A stretch of 34,541 nt of DNA from CAZUMW01 sp964621615 (GCA_964621615.1 CAZUMW010000047.1:1-34541); one strand, 5' to 3'. Positions 1 through 8,479 are shown, counted from the first letter of the stretch. A program made the numbers and translations. The notes: generated by a model from the letters alone, not told the origin.

Positions 1-14
1 CTATTTTTCAGTAT

Positions 15-100
15 CACAATGCAGACAAAATCATTAGAATCCCGCATATGTCAAACTCTGTGAGTCCTCCGGCAGAGCCGGAGGTTTACCTGTGATTATT
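15..100. repeat. Interspersed repeat copy A, IS-end-like, with perfect hairpin
   Basis: This 86-base segment aligns over its full length with 32343-32427; I estimate roughly three quarters identity by eye. It contains a perfect hairpin (CCTCCGGC-AGA-GCCGGAGG, 8-bp stem) followed by TTTACCTGTGATTATT. The other copy keeps the flanking words (CACAATGC, GCATATG, CAAACTC, TGATTATT) but has a damaged hairpin. Conservation outside the palindrome suggests a decayed mobile-element end (IS200/IS605 or a derived non-autonomous element) rather than a terminator. No transposase is visible beside it. The rest of 1-203 holds only the leader of the next gene. Confidence 0.6.
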
Positions 101-203
101 ATGGAAATTGAATATTCCCGCAGATGGCCGGGGCTCCGCTCGCCCGCGTCAAATAGCGCGCGACTTTCCGAGTGGGGCAACATTCTATTAACCGGAGGAG
201 CCC

Positions 204-680
204 ATGGAAGGAAAAAACAGAAAGCAAAGCAGCGTGACGACATCATATGTCATGATGCCGGAAGACGCAAACCCCGCCGGCAACGTGCACGGCGGGATCA
301 TCATGAAGCATATCGACACCACTGCGGGGATGGTTGCCTTCAGGCATGCCCGCAAAAATTCTGTTACCGCCTCCATTGACAGCCTGGTGTTCCATTATCC
401 GGTCTATATCGGCAACCTGCTCCGGCTTAAGGCCAGCGTAAATCTGACGGGCAGAACGTCCATGGAGATAGGCGTCCGGGTTGAGGCAGAGAATCTGCTT
501 ACCGGAGAAATGCGGCACACGGCGTCGGCGTATCTCACGTTTGTTTCTCTGGACGAACAGGGAAAGCCCTGTGATATACCCCCGCTGATTATAGAAACCG
601 GGGATGAGGAGCGCCGCAACCGGGAGGCCAAAGAGCGGCGCAGAATACGCCTTGCTCAAAACAGCAAAGAAAAGCCGTGA
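204..680 (+). CDS. Hotdog-fold acyl-CoA thioesterase (YciA/BACH type)
   Basis: A 158-residue cytoplasmic protein predicted to hydrolyse acyl-CoA to free acid and CoA. The hotdog signature lies at residues 24-50: Asn24-Pro-Ala-Gly-Asn, then His29-Gly-Gly and Asp38-Thr-Thr-Ala-Gly. This is the usual active-site region of single-domain YciA/cytosolic acyl-CoA hydrolase proteins, and the length fits a single domain. The C-terminus is a charged Arg/Glu-rich helix, also typical of this family. The ATG at 204 follows a strong GGAGGAG site at 195-201. The gene is monocistronic and convergent with aat, whose stop is only 21 bases away. Chain-length preference cannot be read from the sequence. The same fold serves other thioesterases, but the family assignment looks safe. 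Confidence 0.85.
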   Translation: MEGKNRKQSSVTTSYVMMPEDANPAGNVHGGIIMKHIDTTAGMVAFRHARKNSVTASIDSLVFHYPVYIGNLLRLKASVNLTGRTSMEIGVRVEAENLLTGEMRHTASAYLTFVSLDEQGKPCDIPPLIIETGDEERRNREAKERRRIRLAQNSKEKP

Positions 681-701
681 CAGGGACAGGCGCTTGGCTG
701 C

Positions 702-1409
702 TTATGCCGGCAGCTCAAGGCCGGCGGGCAGCTGCCAGCGCCCCTGCCTGGTTTCAGCGGCAAGCGCTTTTCTGAGGCGCCGCAAAAAAACAGGCCGCGG
801 CTCTTCATGTGCCCCCAGCCTCATTAAATGGCCGGTTTTGACCTGACAGTCGATAAAATCAAATTGCCACGCCGCCAGCGCAGCGGCGAGATGAACAAGC
901 GCAATTTTCGATGCATCGGCTTTTTTAAAAAACATCGATTCGCCGAAAAACGCTTTACCCAGGGAAACGCCGTAAAGCCCCCCCGCAAGCTCCCCCTGCT
1001 CCCAAGCTTCAACAGAGTGTGCATACCCCTCACGATGGAGCCTGACATAGGCCTCAGCCATCTCATCAACAATCCAGGTTCCCGGCTCTTTCTGCTTGCG
1101 CACAGAAGAGGCGCAGGCATTAATAACCTGTGAAAACGCGCAATCCATGGTAATGGCGAAGGGCGCCTTTTTGAGGGTCCGTTTGAGACTTTTTGAAATG
1201 CGCACACCATTTGGCTCTAACAGAAGCCGGGGGTCGGGCGACCACCACAGAATCGGAAAACCTTCATTGTACCAGGGGAAAATGCCCAGCCGGTAGGCAC
1301 ACAGGAGGCGCTCTACAGACAGATCGCCGCCTGCGGCTAGCAGGCCGTCAGGCTCTGCAAGCGCAGGATCGGGAAACACAATCTGTGTCGGAAGCTTAAA
1401 AACGGGCAT
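702..1409 (-). CDS. aat: Leucyl/phenylalanyl-tRNA--protein transferase
   Basis: A 235-residue enzyme that transfers Leu or Phe from charged tRNA to the N-terminal Lys or Arg of proteins, creating N-degrons. Family hallmarks are clear: PDGLLAAGGDLS, YRLGIFPWYNEGFPILWWSP, the GTWIVDEMAEAY helix, HSVEAWEQGELAGGLYGV, GESMF and FIDCQV. The start is set at the ATG giving MPVFKLPTQIVFPDP, which matches the usual family N-terminus. A GTG at 1451 would add 14 residues of low family resemblance, and neither start has a convincing Shine-Dalgarno. It is the last gene of clpS-clpA-aat, 65 bases after clpA, so the tagging enzyme is co-transcribed with the recognition and unfolding machinery of the same pathway. 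Confidence 0.93.
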   Translation of the reverse strand: MPVFKLPTQIVFPDPALAEPDGLLAAGGDLSVERLLCAYRLGIFPWYNEGFPILWWSPDPRLLLEPNGVRISKSLKRTLKKAPFAITMDCAFSQVINACASSVRKQKEPGTWIVDEMAEAYVRLHREGYAHSVEAWEQGELAGGLYGVSLGKAFFGESMFFKKADASKIALVHLAAALAAWQFDFIDCQVKTGHLMRLGAHEEPRPVFLRRLRKALAAETRQGRWQLPAGLELPA

Positions 1410-1474
1410 GCACTCTATGCTGCAGCGGCCGCCGGCAGAACAGGCCTGCACGGTGAATCAGCCGGTATGCTCAT

Positions 1475-3775
1475 CTATGAATAGCTGAAGGTAAGGTGCT
1501 GTGAACTCTCTTCCAGCGGGCGCTTTTCCGCATATGCATCTATATCAACAGTAACTGTGCCGCCGTTTTTCAGCGTGCCGAAAAGAAGTTCCTCTGAAAG
1601 GGCATCCTTTATCTCTCTCTGCAGAAGGCGGGCAAGCGGGCGGGCGCCGTATTCCGGGCTGAACCCGTTGCGGGCAAGCCACGCGCGGGCTTTGTCGGTC
1701 AGCACGATCTCGACCTTTTTGGCTGCGACCTGCTGGCGGATCTCGTTCACAAACTTTTCGACAATCCGCTCCATGATTTCGCCGTTGAGCGAATTGAAAT
1801 GAACAATTTCATCGAGGCGGTTGCGGAACTCGGGGCTGAAGAGCTTTTCTATGGCCTGCCTGCCCTTGGATATCTTGTCCGCCTTCTCCGCTGCACCGAA
1901 GCCGATGCTTTTGGATGACATCTCCCGGGCGCCGGCATTGGTGGTCATCAGCAGGATAACATGCCGGAAATCCGATTTTTTGCCGTTATTGTCCGTCAGA
2001 GTTGCATAGTCCATAATCTGCAGCAGGATGTTGAATATATCCGGATGCGCTTTTTCAATCTCGTCCAGCAGCAGCACGCTGTAGGGATGCTTGCGGATCG
2101 CATCGGTCAAAAGGCCCGCCTGCTCAAAGCCAACATACCCGGGAGGTGCGCCGATGAGCCGCGCCACGGTGTGCTTTTCCATATATTCGCTCATATCGAA
2201 CCGGACAAACTGTATGCCCAGCACATTGGCCAGCTGTTTTGCCACCTCAGTTTTGCCCACGCCGGTGGGTCCGGTTAGCAGAAACGAGCCGATCGGCTTA
2301 TCAGCCTGGGCAAGCCCGGCCCGCGAGCGCTTGATCGCGGTGGCAAGGCTTGCAATGGCACTGTCCTGTCCGAACACGCGCTCCTTGAGCTCGCCCTCCA
2401 GGTTATGGATGGCCATCTTATCTGACGCCGATACGCTCTCAGCGGGTATTTTGGCCATTCTGGCAACAACTTTTTCTATGTCATGAGGGGTAATATTCTT
2501 ACGGCTTGTATCCTCGGACCTCAAGTTGAAAATGGCGCCGGCCTCATCGATGACATCTATGGCCTTGTCGGGCAGAAACTGATCGTTTATGTGCTTTGCC
2601 GACAGCTCCGCAGCTGCTTTCAGCGATGAGGTCAGATATCTGACATTGTGATGCTCTTCGTAATACCCCTTAAGACCCTTAAGAATATCAACGGTATCCT
2701 TTACGCCCGGCTCCCGGATTTCGATTTTCTGAAACCGGCGCGCGAGGGCGCGGTCTTTTTCAAAGTGGTTTTTGTATTCCTCATATGTCGTGGAGCCGAT
2801 ACAGCGCAACCTGCCTGATGCAATAACGGGCTTCAGAATATTTGAGGCATCCATCGACCCGCCGCTGGTTGCTCCCGCGCCGACCACCGTGTGTATCTCG
2901 TCAATAAACAGAATTGCCCCCGGAATGCTCTCAAGCTCTTTTATGACCGATTTTATGCGGGCTTCAAAATCGCCCCGGAATTTGGTGCCCGCCAGGAGCG
3001 TTCCCATATCCACAGCATATATCTGCGTATCAAGAAACTGCTCCGGTGCCTCGCCCATGGCGATTTTCCTCGCGAGCCCTTCGGCTATGGCGGTTTTCCC
3101 GACACCGGAATCGCCGACATAGAGCGGATTGTTTTTGACGCGGCGGTGCAGCACCTGCAGGGTGCGCTCAAGCTCGGCCTCCCTGCCTATGAGCGGATCG
3201 ATGAGGCCGTTTCGGGCTTTTTCTATCAGGTTGACCGCATATCGCTCAAGGGCGCTTTCGCCGGGCTTTGCTTTTTTTCGCTTTTCCTCGGTGTCCGGCT
3301 CGGCCCGCCGCTCTTCCCGGCAGGCGCCGTCTGCATCGTCGCCGGTTTTGGACACGCCGTGTGATATATAGTTGAGGATATCAAGCCGGGATACACCCTG
3401 TGACCTGAGAAAATACACCGCATGGGAACCCTCTTCCTCAAAAATCGCCGCCAGCACATCGCCGGCATCCACATCCCCTTTTTCTGACGCCTGCACCTGC
3501 ATGACAGCGCGCTGCAGAACGCGCTGCACGCCGATGGACTGTATAATTTCCCGGTTGTGCTCCTCAGGTATTTTTTCCAGATTGTCGGAGAAAAATTTCT
3601 CCAGCATCTGCTTGAGCTCGTCTATGTCGGCACCGCAGTTGCGCAGAATGCGGCTGCCCAGCTCATCATAGAGCAGCGCGTATAAAATATGTTCAATGGT
3701 CAGCATTTCGTGCCGCCGCCGCTGCGCTTCCTTTACCGCTGCGGCAAATGCCATTTCGAGTTCTTTTCTGATCAT
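1475..3775 (-). CDS. clpA: ClpA, ATP-dependent unfoldase subunit of ClpAP
   Basis: A 766-residue AAA+ unfoldase, the length expected for ClpA. The N-domain (about 1-145) is the docking site for ClpS. D1 carries Walker A GDSGVGKT (221-228) and Walker B ILFIDEIH (288-295). D2 carries Walker A GPTGVGKT (502-509) and Walker B LLLDEIEKA (from about 568). An IGF loop (624-626, in SKSIGFG) is the tripeptide that docks into ClpP. The M-domain of ClpB is absent, separating it from the disaggregase. The start lies 3 bases past the clpS stop, so the two are almost certainly translationally coupled. ClpP is not in the window. Residues 143-172, between N-domain and D1, form a highly charged linker. Confidence 0.96.
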   Translation of the reverse strand: MIRKELEMAFAAAVKEAQRRRHEMLTIEHILYALLYDELGSRILRNCGADIDELKQMLEKFFSDNLEKIPEEHNREIIQSIGVQRVLQRAVMQVQASEKGDVDAGDVLAAIFEEEGSHAVYFLRSQGVSRLDILNYISHGVSKTGDDADGACREERRAEPDTEEKRKKAKPGESALERYAVNLIEKARNGLIDPLIGREAELERTLQVLHRRVKNNPLYVGDSGVGKTAIAEGLARKIAMGEAPEQFLDTQIYAVDMGTLLAGTKFRGDFEARIKSVIKELESIPGAILFIDEIHTVVGAGATSGGSMDASNILKPVIASGRLRCIGSTTYEEYKNHFEKDRALARRFQKIEIREPGVKDTVDILKGLKGYYEEHHNVRYLTSSLKAAAELSAKHINDQFLPDKAIDVIDEAGAIFNLRSEDTSRKNITPHDIEKVVARMAKIPAESVSASDKMAIHNLEGELKERVFGQDSAIASLATAIKRSRAGLAQADKPIGSFLLTGPTGVGKTEVAKQLANVLGIQFVRFDMSEYMEKHTVARLIGAPPGYVGFEQAGLLTDAIRKHPYSVLLLDEIEKAHPDIFNILLQIMDYATLTDNNGKKSDFRHVILLMTTNAGAREMSSKSIGFGAAEKADKISKGRQAIEKLFSPEFRNRLDEIVHFNSLNGEIMERIVEKFVNEIRQQVAAKKVEIVLTDKARAWLARNGFSPEYGARPLARLLQREIKDALSEELLFGTLKNGGTVTVDIDAYAEKRPLEESSQHLTFSYS

Positions 3776-3778
3776 GTT

Positions 3779-4090
3779 CTATATCTCTTCTTCCATGCTG
3801 CACTTGAGCGGATAATTATTCTCTCGGGCCATGTGGTGTACCATGGCGACCTTCGTTTCTGCTACCTCGGCGGTATAGATCCCGCACAAGCCGACCCCCC
3901 TTTTGTGAACATTAAGCATAATCTGTACCGCCTCTGCAGGATTTTTATGAAAAACAGTTTCCAGCACCTGGACGACAAACTCCATTGTGGTATAGTTGTC
4001 ATTGTGCAGAAGGACTTTGTATCGGGGGGGCTCCTTCAGCTCGGTGGAATCCTGAACGTGCTCTTCAAATTCAGGAGCGTTTCGTGCCAT
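3779..4090 (-). CDS. clpS: ClpS, adaptor for N-degron substrates
   Basis: A 103-residue adaptor that binds the N-terminal residue of N-degron substrates and delivers them to ClpA. The core matches the family: RYKVLLHNDNYTTMEFVVQVL (about residues 20-40, with the Asn-Asp-Asn-Tyr-Thr-Thr-Met-Glu substrate pocket), then a helix ending in HKRGVGLCGIYTAEVAETK. The N-terminal ~20 residues form the usual flexible tail. The frame is open for another 91 codons upstream, but that extension has no family similarity and crosses the promoter at 4161-4189. The ATG at 4090 gives the correct length. No strong Shine-Dalgarno is visible. It is first in the clpS-clpA-aat operon. Confidence 0.95.
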   Translation of the reverse strand: MARNAPEFEEHVQDSTELKEPPRYKVLLHNDNYTTMEFVVQVLETVFHKNPAEAVQIMLNVHKRGVGLCGIYTAEVAETKVAMVHHMARENNYPLKCSMEEEI

Positions 4091-4160
4091 AACACATTGT
4101 GCTGGAATGCTGTATTTCTCATTGCCGGTTAATAATTGACCACCATATCCTTTATTTATA

Positions 4161-4189
4161 AGAATAAAGAGAATTGGTGGTGCTGTCAA
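4161..4189 (-). promoter_or_regulatory. Sigma70-type promoter of clpS-clpA-aat
   Basis: On the minus strand, TTGACA (4189-4184) is followed after exactly 17 bases by TATTCT (4166-4161). This predicts transcription starting near 4154 and a leader of about 64 bases to the clpS ATG. The hexamers and spacing are close to consensus. No start has been measured. Confidence 0.65.
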
Positions 4190-4356
4190 TAGCCAATTGG
4201 CCCGCAGGCCCTTCGGCTCCGTTTCGGTCTGGGGTTCAGCCGGGACGTGCAGCCGGATTAACCGCACTGTTGCGAGATGTGGAAAAAGCCGTGCAAACGC
4301 GGGATGCGCTGTCTGGGCAAGGCAACGCTGCAGGAGCCTCCTTCTCCCGGGAAAGC

Positions 4357-4384
4357 TTGACACCGCTGACAGGCTGTGTATAGT
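4357..4384 (+). promoter_or_regulatory. Sigma70-type promoter of queA
   Basis: A perfect TTGACA (4357-4362), a 16-base spacer and TATAGT (4379-4384) predict a start near 4391, about 23 bases before the queA ATG. The short leader has no strong Shine-Dalgarno. Confidence 0.65.
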
Positions 4385-4413
4385 GATTCAATTTAATCAA
4401 AAGCGGCCGTGCC

Positions 4414-5466
4414 ATGAACATCGAAGAATTTGACTATGAGCTGCCGCCGGAGCGAATCGCTCAGCAGCCGGCCCCCGCACGGGACCGGTCCCGGCTTCTT
4501 GTGCTTGAGCGGTCCACCGGCCGCATCCTGGATACGGTTTTCCACCGCCTTCCCGAGCATCTTCGGCCGGGCGATCTTCTTGTCGCAAACAACACCAGGG
4601 TTATCCCGGCGCGCCTGTACGGCACAAAAAAGTCAGGCGGATGGGCGGAGCTTTTTCTGCTGACGCAGGTTGAAGCCCGCAGCGGCGGCACGCAGATATG
4701 GGAGTGCCTTTTAAAAAGCAAAAAAAAAATAGAGCCCCGGATGCGCATACATATCGAGCAGCGGCTCTCGGCGCTTGTGCTTGAGCAAACCGCCATGAAC
4801 ACCTGGCTGGTGCAGCTGAACATACGGGGCGATCTGGGAGATATCCTGCAGCAGGCCGGGAAAACCCCGCTGCCGCCCTACATCAGGCGCAGCAGGGCAA
4901 ATCCGGACGACCCGGCGGACCGGAACCGCTATCAAACCATTTTTGCGGCAAAGGACGGCGCGGTAGCCGCCCCCACGGCAGGCCTGCACTTTACCGAAAA
5001 AATGATGGATTCGGTTCGAAAGGCCGGGTGCGAGATTGCTTTTGTGACACTGACCGTGGGCTACGGAACATTTCAGCCCGTCCGTGAGGAAACAATCGAA
5101 AAACACCGGATGCACAAAGAGCATTTTCACATTCCGGAGGAAACAGCACGCAAAGCGACACAGGCAAAAAAACTCGGAAACCGGGTTATTGCGGTCGGCA
5201 CCACCACGACCCGGGCCCTTGAAAGCATGACGGACCACGACGGAACAGTCAACGGGGGCGAGGGATATACCGGTCTGTTCATTTATCCGGGGTACACCTT
5301 TAAGGCCATTGACAGCCTTATCACCAACTTTCACCTTCCGCGCTCCAGCCTGATCATGCTTGTGTCGGCGCTTGCCGGCACGAGCACCATTATGGCCGCA
5401 TACCGCCACGCCATCGAAAATAAATACCGGTTTTACAGCTACGGTGATGCCATGTTCATTGTCTAG
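4414..5466 (+). CDS. queA: S-adenosylmethionine:tRNA ribosyltransferase-isomerase QueA
   Basis: A 350-residue enzyme that transfers and isomerises the ribosyl moiety of AdoMet onto 7-aminomethyl-7-deazaguanine in tRNA, giving epoxyqueuosine. Family motifs run in order: N-terminal FDYELPPERIAQ, GDLLVANNTRVIPARL, PLPPYIRR, GAVAAPTAGLHFTE, VGYGTFQPVR, VGTTTTRALES and LITNFHLPRSSLIMLVSALAG. The length is normal. The next gene is yajC. The tgt gene, which sits between queA and yajC in E. coli, is absent, so the base-exchange step must be encoded elsewhere. A QueG-like gene lies 14 kb downstream, which is compatible with a queuosine pathway in the organism. Confidence 0.96.
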   Translation: MNIEEFDYELPPERIAQQPAPARDRSRLLVLERSTGRILDTVFHRLPEHLRPGDLLVANNTRVIPARLYGTKKSGGWAELFLLTQVEARSGGTQIWECLLKSKKKIEPRMRIHIEQRLSALVLEQTAMNTWLVQLNIRGDLGDILQQAGKTPLPPYIRRSRANPDDPADRNRYQTIFAAKDGAVAAPTAGLHFTEKMMDSVRKAGCEIAFVTLTVGYGTFQPVREETIEKHRMHKEHFHIPEETARKATQAKKLGNRVIAVGTTTTRALESMTDHDGTVNGGEGYTGLFIYPGYTFKAIDSLITNFHLPRSSLIMLVSALAGTSTIMAAYRHAIENKYRFYSYGDAMFIV

Positions 5467-5478
5467 GAACCCTCAAGA

Positions 5479-5507
5479 TTTCTGTTTATTTTTTTGCATA
5501 TTATGCT
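5479..5507 (+). promoter_or_regulatory. Possible promoter of the yajC-secD-secF-moeA-aspS run
   Basis: TTTCTG (5479-5484), a 17-base T-rich spacer and TATGCT (5502-5507) lie in the short AT-rich gap between queA and yajC. The -35 is poor and read-through from queA is equally possible. The G+C drop relative to neighbours is the main support. Confidence 0.35.
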
Positions 5508-5543
5508 AAACTAACAAGCTTTTAACATAATGGAGGTAGTATT

Positions 5544-5897
5544 GTGATTTGCTTATTTCTGTCAAAAGCCTATGCCATGGCGCCCCCCCCCGGCGAAGGG
5601 GGACAGGGGGGCGGCTTCGGTGCGTTTATTCCCCTTATTCTGATTTTTGTGATCTTTTATTTTCTGCTTATCCGCCCGCAGCAGAAAAAAGCCAAAAAGC
5701 ACCAGGACTTTCTCGGCAATCTGAAGCGGGACGACCATGTCGTCACAAACGGCGGCATTCACGGCAAGGTAACCGGCATCACCGATACCATTGTCACGCT
5801 GGAGATTGCACCGAATGTGCGCATTAAAATCAACAAGGCGAACATAGCCGGGCTGAGCCAGACGCAGAGCAGACAGGATGACAAACAAAACAAATAG
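5544..5897 (+). CDS. yajC: YajC, Sec translocon accessory subunit
   Basis: A 117-residue inner-membrane protein associated with SecDF-YidC. It has a short Pro/Gly-rich N-terminus, one membrane helix (about 28-43, FIPLILIFVIFYFLLI), and the signature IRPQQKKAKKHQDFL just after it. A basic cytoplasmic domain with the family motif GDHVVTNGGIHGKV in variant form (DDHVVTNGGIHGKV) follows. The start is GTG at 5544 with GGAGG at 5532-5536, 7 bases upstream; no other start has such a site. The gene is 22 bases ahead of secD in the standard yajC-secD-secF order. Confidence 0.94.
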   Translation: MICLFLSKAYAMAPPPGEGGQGGGFGAFIPLILIFVIFYFLLIRPQQKKAKKHQDFLGNLKRDDHVVTNGGIHGKVTGITDTIVTLEIAPNVRIKINKANIAGLSQTQSRQDDKQNK

Positions 5898-5919
5898 CTA
5901 AACGGTAAGGAGCACCATA

Positions 5920-7515
5920 ATGACCAAAGAGCTGAAGTGGAAGGGGCTGGTGATTTGCGCAGTCCTTGTGGTTTCGGTTTTTTATCTTCTGCCTACCTTT
6001 GTCTCTCTTCCCTCCTGGTGGCGGGATTACCTTCCATCGGAGAAAATTTCGCTCGGCCTTGACCTTCAGGGCGGCATGCACCTGCTCATGGAGGTCCAAA
6101 CCGAGAAGGCGGTGGAAAACACGCTTGAGCGGTATGTATCCGATTTTGAGGAGCTCCTTTTTGAGGAGCGCATTCCGTTTGACCACGTCCAGCGAATCGG
6201 GCCGCACACGATCGAGGCTGAAATCATCGATCCTGACGCCCGGGATCAGCTGCGCGAAATCGTCGAGGGGCGCTTCAATGTATTGACCGTTGCCGATGTG
6301 AGCGAAAAAAAAGATTCCGTAACGTTTCTTTTGAAGCTGGACAGCGATGAAACACAGAGCATAAAGCGCCTTGCCGTGGATCAGGCCATAGAAACCATCC
6401 GCAACAGAATCGACCAGTTCGGCGTCAGCGAGCCGGTAATTCAAAAGCAGGGCACAGCGATGATCCTCATTCAGCTCCCCGGCGTAAAAGACCCCAAGCG
6501 GGCCATTAACCTTATCGGCAAAACCGCAACCCTTGAGTTCAAGCTGGTCGACGAAGAGCACAACCTCAAAAAAGCCCTGGAGGGCGAGGTTCCGCCGGAA
6601 AGCCAGGTCCTGTATCAGCGCGAGGTCAACCCGGACACAGGAGAAGTCCGGAAACGGCCCTATCTGATAAAGAAGCGCACGATGCTCACCGGCGATCATC
6701 TGACCAATGCACAGGTCCGCATCGACCGCTTCAACGAGCCCTACGTATCCCTGGAATTCGATTCGCGGGGCGCCTCCATCTTTGAGCGCATCACCGACCG
6801 CCACAAAAAGGAACGGCTTGCCATCATACTTGACGACAACGTCTACTCGGCGCCGGTTATACAGGAGCGCATTTCCGGGGGCCAGGCCCAGATCACCGGG
6901 CAGTTTTCCATGCAGGAGGCGCGCGATCTTGCCATCGTGCTGCGCGCAGGATCGCTTCCGGCGCCGGTTGAAGTGCTTGAAAAGCGTCAGGTCGGGCCGT
7001 CGCTCGGGCGCGACTCCATAGACAAGGGAATCAATTCCATTGTCATCGGCGGCTGTGCGGTTGTTATTTTTATTATCGTGTATTACCAGCTGTCGGGAAT
7101 CGTCGCCAACATAGCGCTCATTCTGAACGTTGTGCTGGTGCTGGCCGCGCTGGCAGCATTCCGCGCAACCCTGACCCTGCCGGGCATCGCCGGCATGGTG
7201 CTCACCATCGGCATGGCGATCGATGCCAACGTGCTGATTTTTGAGCGGACCAGAGAAGAGCTGCGCATGGGCAAAACCCCGCGCGCCGCAATCGGCAGCG
7301 GCTACTCAAAGGCCTTTGTAACCATTCTTGACTCAAACCTGACAACGCTTGTTGCCGCCCTGTTTCTTTTCCAGTTCGGGACCGGCCCCGTTAAGGGGTT
7401 TGCGGTAACGCTCAGCGTTGGAATACTTGCCAGCCTGTTTACCGCGCTGTTTGTGACCCGCTTTATTTTTGATTATTTTATGACGACGCGGCGAGTACAA
7501 AAGTTAAGCATATAG
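5920..7515 (+). CDS. secD: Protein translocase subunit SecD
   Basis: A 531-residue inner-membrane RND-type protein that, with SecF, uses the proton gradient to pull preproteins through SecYEG. The first membrane helix is at about residues 9-27. It is followed by LGLDLQGGMHLLMEV, the SecD D1 motif, and a large periplasmic domain containing VSEPVIQKQGTAMILIQLPG. Five further membrane helices begin near residue 370, with the diagnostic GMAIDANVLIFERTREEL. Length and order are normal. GGAG lies 7-10 bases before the ATG. It is separated from secF by 19 bases and forms the core of the translocation cluster. Confidence 0.97.
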   Translation: MTKELKWKGLVICAVLVVSVFYLLPTFVSLPSWWRDYLPSEKISLGLDLQGGMHLLMEVQTEKAVENTLERYVSDFEELLFEERIPFDHVQRIGPHTIEAEIIDPDARDQLREIVEGRFNVLTVADVSEKKDSVTFLLKLDSDETQSIKRLAVDQAIETIRNRIDQFGVSEPVIQKQGTAMILIQLPGVKDPKRAINLIGKTATLEFKLVDEEHNLKKALEGEVPPESQVLYQREVNPDTGEVRKRPYLIKKRTMLTGDHLTNAQVRIDRFNEPYVSLEFDSRGASIFERITDRHKKERLAIILDDNVYSAPVIQERISGGQAQITGQFSMQEARDLAIVLRAGSLPAPVEVLEKRQVGPSLGRDSIDKGINSIVIGGCAVVIFIIVYYQLSGIVANIALILNVVLVLAALAAFRATLTLPGIAGMVLTIGMAIDANVLIFERTREELRMGKTPRAAIGSGYSKAFVTILDSNLTTLVAALFLFQFGTGPVKGFAVTLSVGILASLFTALFVTRFIFDYFMTTRRVQKLSI

Positions 7516-7534
7516 GAGAAGAAAGGACGATATC

Positions 7535-8479
7535 GTGCAGCTAATCAAGCCGGATGTACACATTGATTTTTTGAGCAAAGTTAAATTTGCGGGCATGCTC
7601 TCGCTGCTGCTTATCGTTGTAAGCGCGGGAAGCCTGCTCATAAAGGGCGGGCCGAAATACGGCATAGATTTTTCCGGGGGCACGCTTATTCAGGTTAAGT
7701 TCGACAGGGATGCCGCCATTCGCACTCCGCAGATCCGCGACGCGCTCGCCGGGCTTGGTGTTCAGGAGGTGTCCATTCAGCCGTTCGGTGACAAATATGA
7801 AAACGAATATCTTATAAACATACAAAAAAGCGCCAGCGATCTTGCCGGCCTTTCAGACAGGGTTGCCGACCTTTTTGCTGAAACGTTCGGCGCGGAGAAC
7901 TTCGAGATACGGCGCGTCGAAATGGTCGGGCCCGTGGTCGGAAAAAGCCTTCGCCAGAAGGGCATCCTTGCGGTCATCTGCTCGCTGCTGGGCATGCTTG
8001 CCTATATCTGGATCCGCTTCGAGCTCAGGTTCGGCATCGGCGCGATCGTCGCGCTGACACACGATGTTATTATAACGCTCGGCGCGCTTTCCATAACCAA
8101 CACGGCCATCGATCTTCCGATTATTGCGGCCCTTCTCACCGTGGTGGGCTATTCGGTCAACGACACCATCATCGTATGTGACCGCATCCGTGAAAACAGG
8201 CGGAGAATGATACGGGAAAAGCTTGAAAACATCATCAACATAAGCATCAACAACACCCTGAGCCGCACCCTCATGACAAGCCTCACCACCCTGCTGGTCG
8301 TTATCACCCTGTTTCTGTTCGGCGGCGGCGTTATTCACGACTTTGCCTTTACGCTGCTTGTCGGGGTGCTGATCGGCACATACTCATCCATTTTTATCGC
8401 CAGCCCGCTGCTGCTTTTCTGGGAGCGCTTTTTTCATGATAAAAAGGGCGCAGGGGCGAAAAAGGGAGCCCGTGCGTGA
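7535..8479 (+). CDS. secF: Protein translocase subunit SecF
   Basis: A 314-residue partner of SecD. An N-terminal membrane helix (about 16-35) precedes the family motif YGIDFSGGTLIQV. A periplasmic domain follows, then five membrane helices with GYSVNDTIIVCDRIREN, the proton-pathway region shared with SecD. The start is GTG at 7535, with an AAGGA site at 7523-7527. The C-terminus is basic (HDKKGAGAKKGARA), as expected for the cytoplasmic end. The stop overlaps the moeA start by 4 bases, so the cofactor gene is translationally tied to the secretion genes. Confidence 0.97.
   Translation: MQLIKPDVHIDFLSKVKFAGMLSLLLIVVSAGSLLIKGGPKYGIDFSGGTLIQVKFDRDAAIRTPQIRDALAGLGVQEVSIQPFGDKYENEYLINIQKSASDLAGLSDRVADLFAETFGAENFEIRRVEMVGPVVGKSLRQKGILAVICSLLGMLAYIWIRFELRFGIGAIVALTHDVIITLGALSITNTAIDLPIIAALLTVVGYSVNDTIIVCDRIRENRRRMIREKLENIINISINNTLSRTLMTSLTTLLVVITLFLFGGGVIHDFAFTLLVGVLIGTYSSIFIASPLLLFWERFFHDKKGAGAKKGARA

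Larger units (their letters stand above)
4091..4413. other. Divergent clpS/queA intergenic region
   Basis: This 323-base region has no credible gene. It holds the two divergent promoters listed separately, clpS at 4161-4189 and queA at 4357-4384, with an AT-rich stretch at 4130-4180. A weaker plus-strand -35 (TTGACC, 4136-4141) is present without a good -10 partner. Between about 4200 and 4350 I see no structure or repeat I can name. Confidence 0.6.

Noticed and set aside
4091..4363. Long in-frame N-terminal extension of ClpS
   Set aside because: It crosses a near-consensus promoter and nearly triples the usual pre-core length. The ATG at 4090 gives the normal family size.
4711..5409. 232-codon minus-strand frame inside queA
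   Set aside because: Entirely opposite a well-conserved QueA; no family features.
5830..6804. 324-codon open frame on the minus strand opposite yajC/secD
   Set aside because: SecD on the plus strand is unmistakable. The reverse frame has no recognisable motif and no ribosome binding site, and is a codon-bias shadow.
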